Shown here: one piece after another, positions 30,640 to 36,345 of the stretch
Position numbering within the stretch: position 1 is the first letter of the stretch
Layout: each line of letters starts with the position of its first letter
The notes under the pieces: model-generated
What the model saw: the letters and a program-made list of their open reading frames with translations, nothing else
What the model was told of the DNA's origin: nothing
Database searches by the model: none
Origin: Bacillota bacterium
GTDB taxonomy: Bacteria > Bacillota > Bacilli > Lactobacillales > Aerococcaceae
Assembly (NCBI GenBank): GCA_023442905.1
Contig: JAEZWY010000134.1
Coordinates: 1 to 36,345, forward strand
Length of the DNA stretch: 36,345 nucleotides
Direction: 5' to 3'
Position numbers and translations under genes: made by a program

Positions 30640-31938
30640 ATGGCAATTAAAGCAAAACCACTTTTATTAGATGTAGAGGAAAAACCATCGTTCGCGAAAG
30701 GTTTATTATTGAGTTTTCAACATATATTTGCAATGTTTGGAGCAACAGTATTGGTGCCGATTCTTTTAGGGATGCCCGTATCTGTTGCTCTTTTTGCGAG
30801 CGGAATTGGCACTTTAATTTATCAAGTTGCTACTAAAGCTAAAGTACCTGTATATTTGGGTTCTTCCTTTGCTTATATCACCGCTATGCAGATGGCGATT
30901 CAACAAATGGGTGGAGATGTTTCAGCCGCGCAAACTGGAGTAGTCATTTCAGGTATCGCCTATGTTATCGTGGCGGTTATTATTCATTTTACGGGGACTA
31001 ATTGGATTGACAGGTTATTACCCCCAATCGTTATCGGCCCCATGATTATGGTTATTGGATTGGGTTTATCTTCTAGTGCAGTCGCGAATGCTGGTTTTGT
31101 TGAAGATGGTGATGTCAGAAATATCGTAGTTGCTGTGGCTACTTTCTTAATTACAGCAATGGTCCAAACGAGAGCCAAAGGGTTCTTTAAAATAATTCCT
31201 TTCTTAGTAGGGATTATTGGTGGTTATTTAGTTGCTTTATTATTAGGAATTGTTGATTTTACACCTGTACTAGAAGCAAACTGGTTTGAATTTCCTGATA
31301 TTTATTTGCCCTTTAAAACAAGCCACTTTGAATCTTACAGTTTATACTTCGGTCCAGAAACTTGGGCAATTGTGCCGATTATCTTGGTAACCATTTCAGA
31401 ACATATTGGGGACCATACAGTATTAGGTAAAATTGTTGGTCGTAATTTCCTAAAAGATCCAGGTTTAAGTAGAACGCTAATTGGTGATGGGGTAGCAACA
31501 GCAGTATCAGCTTTCATTGGTGGTCCAGCAAATACAACTTACGGGGAAAATACCGGTGTAATTGGTTTAACACGGGTTGCATCAGTGTCAGTTATTCGAA
31601 ATGCGGCGATCATTGCCATCATTTTAGCTTTCTTAGGGAAATTCACTGCTTTGATTTCTACTATACCTAATGCGGTTATTGGTGGCATGTCAATCTTACT
31701 ATACGGTATTATCGCAAGTAATGGTTTGAAAGTAATGATTGAAGAGCAAATTGATTTCAACAAAGTACGTAATTTAATTATTGCTTCAGCAATGTTAGTG
31801 ATTGGTTTAGGTGGTGCAGTTCTAGACCTAGGCTTCCTTACGTTCTCAGGAACTGCTTTATCAGCAATCGTTGGTATCGTATTAAACCAAATCTTACCTG
31901 CAGAAGTCACTTTCCAAGCAGATCGAGATGTAAAATAG
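30640..31938 (+). CDS. Uracil permease (UraA/PyrP, NCS2 family)
   Basis: Nucleobase:cation symporter-2 membrane protein of 432 residues with about 14 membrane segments arranged as two inverted repeats. The N-terminal SFQHIFAMFGATVLVPILLG, the ILVTISEHIGDHTVLGKIVG segment with the Glu used for uracil binding in UraA, and GGPANTTYGENTGVIGLTR with the second conserved Glu all match the uracil branch and not the xanthine branch. It imports uracil for salvage. The ATG follows GAGGGAGATG. It is monocistronic, closed by a 15-bp terminator, and its leader looks like a PyrR attenuator. Confidence 0.93.
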   Translation: MAIKAKPLLLDVEEKPSFAKGLLLSFQHIFAMFGATVLVPILLGMPVSVALFASGIGTLIYQVATKAKVPVYLGSSFAYITAMQMAIQQMGGDVSAAQTGVVISGIAYVIVAVIIHFTGTNWIDRLLPPIVIGPMIMVIGLGLSSSAVANAGFVEDGDVRNIVVAVATFLITAMVQTRAKGFFKIIPFLVGIIGGYLVALLLGIVDFTPVLEANWFEFPDIYLPFKTSHFESYSLYFGPETWAIVPIILVTISEHIGDHTVLGKIVGRNFLKDPGLSRTLIGDGVATAVSAFIGGPANTTYGENTGVIGLTRVASVSVIRNAAIIAIILAFLGKFTALISTIPNAVIGGMSILLYGIIASNGLKVMIEEQIDFNKVRNLIIASAMLVIGLGGAVLDLGFLTFSGTALSAIVGIVLNQILPAEVTFQADRDVK

Positions 31939-31954
31939 TTATTCTTTGTAAGGA

Positions 31955-31992
31955 AAAGGCGGTTGAGACATCCAGTCTCAACCGCCTTTTTT
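31955..31992. terminator. Strong terminator between the uracil permease and O-antigen ligase-like genes
   Basis: AAAGGCGGTTGAGAC (31955-31969) pairs perfectly with GTCTCAACCGCCTTT (31975-31989) around a five-base loop, followed by T. With A on the left flank it can also serve the convergent minus-strand gene. Confidence 0.94.
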
Positions 31993-32004
31993 TCAATATT
32001 CAGA

Positions 32005-33219
32005 TTAATCTTTTGAATAGTCTTTATTATCTCCTTGTAGTTCAGGGTTAGTCTCTACTTCGTGATACATGTTATGGATAGCAAGGACTACAAACAAGAA
32101 TAAAAAGGCTGTTTGTAACCAAAATATCGTTAAATCAAACATACCATGTAGTAATACGATACTACAGAAACTACATACCAAGGCTAATCGCCTTCTGAGA
32201 ATAGGGTATTTTCGCATTTGGTGAATCTTTTTACCAAGCGATATGATCGAGGGTAGTAGAATTCCGGTACCAACTACGCCGTATGAAAGTAAGGTATCTA
32301 GGACGATATTGTGAGCATGTTGGGTATACTTTTCGCCGTAATCCTGCCAAATATTTAGATAAGTAAGTGGACCTTGTCCAAACCAAAAGTTATCTCTTAA
32401 TCCTTTAAAAGCAATTTCCCAAATGACGAATCTGTCCTCAAAAGCAAAACCCAAATCTTCAAATCTCGGAAGAAAACCTAGTTTTATCGAAAGTAGGGTA
32501 CCGATAGTAGCAGTGAGAAAAGTACCGACGGCTATTTTTTTATAACCTAATACAAAATAGAATACAAAGAGTGTTCCAATCACCACAAGGAGTGATGTAC
32601 GGGTTCCTGTATAGATAATAGCGAACAGGTTGGATAGTGATATGAATAAGAAAACCAATTTTTTACGATATTTCGTTGTTCGCATCATTTTGTAAAGGCC
32701 AATAAAGAAGAAGAATTCTAGCATCATGGCATAGTAATTAGGATTCGCAAAAGTCGCTTCAGCTCGTCCATTATGGATGCGATTAATTTCAGGAGATATA
32801 AAACTATAATCCCATTCGGGCACCCAATTTAAATATTCAAATGTTGCGAATATGAAGATAATAAACGAACCAATTAAAGCAATATTCAACAATTCTTCAA
32901 CATAATAGGGTCGAATGACTTGCTGGTAATAGTTAAAATAAATTGCGATTGGAATAAAAGCAATTGAAATACCTAATCCTGCCCAGTTTTGAAAGATAAA
33001 TGAGATCACGGCTGAATAAGCTATAAATACCCATATTGAGGTGGGCACCTCTCGCTTAATGTACCGAGGCCCAAGGAGTCCTAACATGAATAGAAATACG
33101 AATATTACAGCGAATGTAACAAGTGTCATGTAAAACGGAAATAAGTTACTGATAAATAAAATAGCAATCAGTAATGATTGAACTGGCCAGGTTAGTTGAG
33201 CTTCTGGTCTATTCACCAA
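32005..33219 (-). CDS. O-antigen ligase/polymerase-like membrane protein (Wzy_C family)
   Basis: Polytopic membrane protein of 404 residues with about 11-12 hydrophobic segments. The central ATFANPNYYAMMLEFFFFIG and YTGTRTSLLVVIGTLFVFY segments, and the large loop with FGQGPLTYLNIWQDYGEKY followed by TQHAHNIVLDTLLSYGVVG, match the RfaL/WaaL-Wzy_C pattern. In Gram-positives such proteins polymerise or attach surface polysaccharide or teichoic-like glycans. No glycosyltransferase or other capsule genes lie nearby, so it is an isolated member. The start may be the TTG at 33219 or the GTG at 33216; both follow GGGAGGTG. Confidence 0.82.
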   Translation of the reverse strand: MVNRPEAQLTWPVQSLLIAILFISNLFPFYMTLVTFAVIFVFLFMLGLLGPRYIKREVPTSIWVFIAYSAVISFIFQNWAGLGISIAFIPIAIYFNYYQQVIRPYYVEELLNIALIGSFIIFIFATFEYLNWVPEWDYSFISPEINRIHNGRAEATFANPNYYAMMLEFFFFIGLYKMMRTTKYRKKLVFLFISLSNLFAIIYTGTRTSLLVVIGTLFVFYFVLGYKKIAVGTFLTATIGTLLSIKLGFLPRFEDLGFAFEDRFVIWEIAFKGLRDNFWFGQGPLTYLNIWQDYGEKYTQHAHNIVLDTLLSYGVVGTGILLPSIISLGKKIHQMRKYPILRRRLALVCSFCSIVLLHGMFDLTIFWLQTAFLFLFVVLAIHNMYHEVETNPELQGDNKDYSKD

Positions 33220-33251
33220 AAGTACACCTCCCTAATGTAATCATAGATATC

Positions 33252-33260
33252 ATTATAGCA
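33252..33260 (-). promoter_or_regulatory. Extended -10 promoter of the O-antigen ligase-like gene
   Basis: On the minus strand TGCTATAAT (33260-33252) lies about 33 nt before the start codon. No good -35 box was found. Confidence 0.5.
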
Positions 33261-33328
33261 ACTTTTTACCCAAAAAACATACCTAGCTTCTAATATTATT
33301 AGATTTTTAAGACCTTAGCACCAAGCAG

Positions 33329-33362
33329 TATAATTAAAAGATGTCTTGAATAATGATATAAT
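33329..33362 (+). promoter_or_regulatory. Promoter(s) of the C39-like peptidase and glutathione reductase genes
   Basis: TTAAAA (33334-33339), 17 nt and TATAAT (33357-33362) preceded by TG at 33354-33355 lie 26 nt before the start. A second TATAAT is at 33329-33334. Confidence 0.55.
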
Positions 33363-33388
33363 TAGGTATATTGATTGGAGGGACGGAT

Positions 33389-34087
33389 ATGGAAAAACTC
33401 ATTTGGACCGGTCTTGATGAAAAGGATTTTAGACCCTACAAGACTTGGATCAACAACGGTAGTCCTGGTATTTGTGGCAGCTATTGTGCTGCCGTATTAA
33501 CACATTATACGGTATTACGAGATACTAACCATCGAATGGTGAAAAATGACCTTATTGATGCTTTTAAAAAAGTGGTTGACGACTACCATCTACATAGTGG
33601 TACTTTCTACTGGAATGTAGAAACTGGGTTAAATTCGATATTTAATTTCGAAAACTATCGCGCAAAATCTGGTATTTTCCCCGATATTGAAGCACCTAAA
33701 ATAATCGATCAATACCAATCACCAGTTATTGTAGGAACCCTAAAATATTTAGGTTCCTCTTATAAAAATCATTGGCTACTCGTTTATGCTTACGCATATG
33801 ATGACAAAAATGATTTATATTTTAAAGCTTATGACAACCATGGTAACTACAAGGCAATTATTCCAGCTAAACAGACAAATGCTTATGTTTATTTGGAACC
33901 AATTCAAGAATCATCGTCGGACGTTTCATTAAAAGAGGCGCCAAATGAATTTGGACAGGATATTACCATAAGAACCAATCAAGCAAGGGTGAACTTTTTA
34001 GAAAAACAGGCCAAAGAAGCTGAAGAACGTAAGAAAAAACAATTTTTTGGGAAAGAGTGGAATGAATGGAAAGATATGATTATATAA
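33389..34087 (+). CDS. Putative papain-like/C39-type cysteine peptidase-fold protein
   Basis: Cytosolic protein of 232 residues with no signal peptide. The order of motifs resembles peptidase C39-like proteins: a Cys-Gly near the N-terminus (GSPGICGSYCAAVLTHY, Cys29 and Cys33), a His followed by hydrophobics (NHWLLVYAYAYD, His128) and an Asp/Asn-containing turn (KAYDNHGNYK, Asp149/Asn150), which could form a Cys-His-Asp/Asn triad. The last ~45 residues are highly charged and helical. The start is the ATG at 33389, 7 nt after GGAGG; an in-frame ATG six codons upstream lies before that site. The 3' end overlaps the glutathione reductase gene by 22 nt. Substrate and even activity are unknown; it could be a non-peptidase relative. 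Confidence 0.6.
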   Translation: MEKLIWTGLDEKDFRPYKTWINNGSPGICGSYCAAVLTHYTVLRDTNHRMVKNDLIDAFKKVVDDYHLHSGTFYWNVETGLNSIFNFENYRAKSGIFPDIEAPKIIDQYQSPVIVGTLKYLGSSYKNHWLLVYAYAYDDKNDLYFKAYDNHGNYKAIIPAKQTNAYVYLEPIQESSSDVSLKEAPNEFGQDITIRTNQARVNFLEKQAKEAEERKKKQFFGKEWNEWKDMII

Positions 34088-35418
34088 GTATCGGCGGCGG
34101 AAGTGCTGGTATAGCGTCAGCCAACCGCGCAGCTGAATATGGGGCAAAAGCGCTAATTATTGAGAAAAGAGATGTAGGTGGCACATGTGTAAACCGAGGT
34201 TGTGTGCCCAAAAAGATTTCTTGGCATGGTACCATGCTAAGAGACCAAATCAATGAATATGGTTCTGCATATGGTCTAAACTTCACAGAAGAAGGTCCAG
34301 TTGACTATGCAAGAATGAAAGCTAATAGAGATGCGTATATTGACCGAGTTCATGATGGTTATGCATCTGGTTTTGCGTCACGTGGTACACATTATTTAGC
34401 AGGTGAAGCGAAATTTGTCGACAACCATACCGTAGAGGTCGATGGTGTGCAATATACAGCACCTCATATTGCAATCGTACCAGGTGGACGTCCGCGTTTA
34501 ATTGATCTACCTGGTATTGATTTGGTAGATACGTCTGATGATTTCTTTGAATGGGAAGCATTACCGGAGAGTGTACTAATCATTGGTGCAGGATATGTAG
34601 CTACAGAATTCGCAGGTGTCTTAAATGGTTTGGGTGTTAAAACGACACAAGCTGTTCGATATGATCGGCCATTACGTAGCTATGATGCATCAATTATTGA
34701 AGTTTTAGTTGACGAAATGAAGAGAACTGGTATTGAATTACTGACACAAAGTGACCCTGAGTCGATCGAGAAATTAGATAATGGTTCGCTCCGTGTAAAC
34801 TTTAAAAATGGTCACTATGCTGAAGCTGAAAAAGTAATTTATGCTATTGGACGAACACCAAATACGGATAATATCGGTTTGGAGAATACAGATGTCATTT
34901 TAACAGAATCAGGACATATTCAAGTTGATGATTATCACAATACTAGTGTAGAGGGACTATATGCTTTTGGTGATGTTATTGGTAAAGTGGAACTTACACC
35001 AGTAGCAATTATGGCAGGTAGAACCTTATCAGATACGCTTTTTAATAATGCAGATCCTTACTTACTAGATTATAATACTGTGCCAACAGTTATTTTCACT
35101 CATCCTGCAATTGGTGCAATTGGCTATTCTGAAAAAACTGCAAAAGAGGTTTTTGGAGAAGATCAAGTGAAGGTCTATAATTCAAACTTCACACCTATGT
35201 ATTCGGCAGTTTCTGAAAACCGCCAACCCGCACGTTTTAAGTTAATTACGCGAGGACCTGATGAAGTAGTTATTGGTGTTCATGGTATTGGTTATGCAGT
35301 TGAAGAAATGATGCAAGGTTTTGCAGTCGGTGTTCGATTAGGTTTAACCAAAAAACAATTTGACCAAACAATTGCTATTCATCCAACAGGTGCAGAGGAA
35401 TTTGTAACAATGAGATAA
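34066..35418 (+). CDS. gor: Glutathione-disulfide reductase
   Basis: FAD-dependent pyridine nucleotide-disulfide oxidoreductase of 450 residues that reduces oxidised glutathione with NADPH. It has the N-terminal FAD site SIGGGSAGIASANRAA, the redox disulfide GGTCVNRGCVPKK (Cys41, Cys46), the second Rossmann site IIGAGYVATEFAGVLNGLG followed by arginines that suit NADPH, the FAD motif GLYAFGDVIGKVELTPVA, and the C-terminal HPTGAEEF, whose His acts as proton donor with the conserved Glu. The ATG lies inside the preceding gene (22-nt overlap) with only a weak AGAGTGG site, so translation is probably coupled. Glutathione synthesis genes are not in this window. Confidence 0.92.
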   Translation: MERYDYISIGGGSAGIASANRAAEYGAKALIIEKRDVGGTCVNRGCVPKKISWHGTMLRDQINEYGSAYGLNFTEEGPVDYARMKANRDAYIDRVHDGYASGFASRGTHYLAGEAKFVDNHTVEVDGVQYTAPHIAIVPGGRPRLIDLPGIDLVDTSDDFFEWEALPESVLIIGAGYVATEFAGVLNGLGVKTTQAVRYDRPLRSYDASIIEVLVDEMKRTGIELLTQSDPESIEKLDNGSLRVNFKNGHYAEAEKVIYAIGRTPNTDNIGLENTDVILTESGHIQVDDYHNTSVEGLYAFGDVIGKVELTPVAIMAGRTLSDTLFNNADPYLLDYNTVPTVIFTHPAIGAIGYSEKTAKEVFGEDQVKVYNSNFTPMYSAVSENRQPARFKLITRGPDEVVIGVHGIGYAVEEMMQGFAVGVRLGLTKKQFDQTIAIHPTGAEEFVTMR

Positions 35419-35430
35419 GTATAAAAAAGT

Positions 35431-35472
35431 AAAAACGTCTATGTGGGACTCGATGCCCATATAGACGTTTTT
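35431..35472. terminator. Bidirectional terminator between the gor and minus-strand genes
   Basis: AAAAACGTCTATGTGGG (35431-35447) pairs with CCCATATAGACGTTTTT (35456-35472), a 17-bp stem with one G-T pair. Five A on one side and five T on the other let it stop transcription from both directions. Confidence 0.93.
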
Positions 35473-35503
35473 CTAATTTAGATTAAGTTTTAACACTTGT
35501 TTA

Positions 35504-35851
35504 CTAGTGATATACACGCTCAATGTAGATTTTAAAGCCTATATCTGTAACATCAAAAGTAACATAATCGATAACCGCAGCCAAAATTTCTGTATTAAAA
35601 GTATCATTACGAATGCCTAGAAGGTCTTCATAATAATATTCAATTTCAGGTTGTCTTTTAGCATTTAGGTCATCTAATTGATCAATAAAAGATTGTGGAA
35701 GATCAGCTTTTTTACCGTCAAATTTAATGACAGAAGTAGATTGTTTATCGGTCGCAATGGATAAATCCATTTGATATTTATTAATTTCATAGTCATCAAA
35801 TAAGTTCATAAATTCTGATACAATACGATTAACCTTTGCGTATTCTCTCAT
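35504..35851 (-). CDS. Unrecognised 115-residue protein coupled to the DUF1576 gene
   Basis: Soluble, acidic alpha/beta-looking protein with no signal peptide or membrane segment. I do not recognise a named family, although the EIEYYYEDLLG stretch and overall pattern resemble short proteins I recall next to DUF1576 genes in clostridia. On its strand the ATG follows GGAGAG, located inside the end of the DUF1576 gene, and the two overlap by 23 nt, so co-translation is likely. It ends just before a bidirectional terminator. A role linked to the membrane partner is inferred. Confidence 0.75.
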   Translation of the reverse strand: MREYAKVNRIVSEFMNLFDDYEINKYQMDLSIATDKQSTSVIKFDGKKADLPQSFIDQLDDLNAKRQPEIEYYYEDLLGIRNDTFNTEILAAVIDYVTFDVTDIGFKIYIERVYH

Positions 35852-36344
35852 GTTCGTTAATTCTCTCCTTTATGACATCAAATATAGGGACAAGGAAGGC
35901 TGCGACGAACCCTCCAGAAAAGCCGTTATTATATAGATTTAATCCGGCGTGGGCATTACCGGTGTTATTCACAACGGCTGCATGTAAGGCACCAGCAATA
36001 AGACCTGCTCCCCATCCATAATGTCCAGCAATTGGCGCAAGGGTAGTACCGAATAATGCGGCTAATAGTGCACTAGTTGTATTAGGATTGTCGATATGCA
36101 TGGCAATTTGCATCAAATATATACCAGCCATGATAGGAATAACATTAAATGGATGCTTACCAAACGCTGCAAAACCTATTACAGTCAAGACACCGCCGAC
36201 AACTGCACCTTCTAATTGACCACCAACAATATGCACATATCCAATAGCAATAAAACCAAGGATACCCATATTCATTAAGGTAATAGGTGTACCAAATTCA
36301 ATTACAATATCTGAAATTAACTGTCCAGAAGATTTACGTAATTT
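35829..36344 (-). CDS. DUF1576 family membrane protein (N-terminus beyond the window)
   Basis: C-terminal 171 residues of a very hydrophobic protein; the frame is open to the window edge, so the ATG at 36275 is internal and the real start lies outside. The visible part starts KLRKSSGQLISDIVIEFG and contains several membrane segments with many Gly and Ala (MNMGILGFIAIGYVHIVGG, FGKHPFNVIPIMAGIYLMQ and TTLAPIAGHYGWGAGLIAGA), a pattern I associate with DUF1576. The function is unknown; the many helices suggest a transporter or channel. The short C-terminal tail is charged and overlaps the downstream gene. Confidence 0.7.
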   Translation of the reverse strand, partial: KLRKSSGQLISDIVIEFGTPITLMNMGILGFIAIGYVHIVGGQLEGAVVGGVLTVIGFAAFGKHPFNVIPIMAGIYLMQIAMHIDNPNTTSALLAALFGTTLAPIAGHYGWGAGLIAGALHAAVVNNTGNAHAGLNLYNNGFSGGFVAAFLVPIFDVIKERINEHERIRKG

Positions 36345-36345
36345 C

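Noticed and set aside
31539..31910. A 123-codon minus-strand frame opposite the uracil permease gene
   Set aside because: It is antisense to membrane-helix codons, with no family resemblance and no promoter seen.

Overview
The window looks like chromosomal core DNA of a low-GC, AT-rich Gram-positive bacterium of the order Lactobacillales. An Aerococcaceae/Aerococcus-like species is my best guess, but this rests on remembered family features and not on a search. Supporting signs are strong GGAGG ribosome binding sites, frequent TTG/GTG starts, many extended -10 (TGnTATAAT) promoters, a pepP-efp-asp23-nusB-folD-xseAB-ispA-tlyA-recN cluster in Bacillus/Listeria order, miaA followed directly by hflX with no hfq, and a tRNA gene without an encoded CCA end. 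No transposase, integrase, phage gene or CRISPR array was seen.

Layout. (1) 1-3.7 kb: the comG operon, cut at its 5' end inside comGA, then comGB to comGG, encoding the competence pseudopilus. (2) 3.9-14.9 kb: housekeeping genes: an M24 aminopeptidase, EF-P, Asp23, NusB, FolD, XseA/XseB, a polyprenyl synthase, a TlyA-type rRNA methylase, RecN, MiaA and HflX. Compared with Bacillus the cluster lacks accBC, dxs and argR/ahrC. (3) 15.0-19.0 kb: tRNA-Arg(UCU), a Ser/Glu-rich lipoprotein, a YihY membrane protein, RodA and an orphan GcvH-like lipoyl-domain protein. (4) 19.1-25.1 kb: a divergent TetR regulator and MacB-type ABC transporter, then a P-type cation ATPase behind a long leader that may be a cis-regulatory RNA. 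(5) 25.2-28.2 kb: on the minus strand an orphan NlpA/MetQ-type lipoprotein and a class I glutamine amidotransferase-like hydrolase, then on the plus strand an iron-alcohol-dehydrogenase family enzyme. (6) 28.3-31.9 kb: argS and a uracil permease, each with a leader containing a terminator-like hairpin. (7) 32.0-36.3 kb: an O-antigen ligase/polymerase-like membrane protein (minus), a C39-like putative cysteine peptidase overlapping a glutathione reductase (plus), and a minus-strand pair of a DUF1576-type membrane protein (cut by the window edge) and an unrecognised 115-residue protein.

How it works together. Most genes are in short operons separated by intrinsic terminators, several of them bidirectional between convergent genes. 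The core cluster serves translation (EF-P, NusB, MiaA, TlyA, HflX, ArgS), DNA repair and uptake (ComG, RecN, exonuclease VII), one-carbon metabolism (FolD) and envelope synthesis (prenyl synthase, RodA). The accessory part is mostly transport and stress handling.

I did not find an obviously new defence or mobile system. The items most worth a second look are the leader of the P-type ATPase, the altered second aspartate motif of the prenyl synthase, the Gln-to-Glu change in FolD, the orphan GcvH-like protein, the paired palindromes before the iron-ADH gene, the overlapping C39-like/glutathione reductase pair, and the unknown gene coupled to DUF1576.
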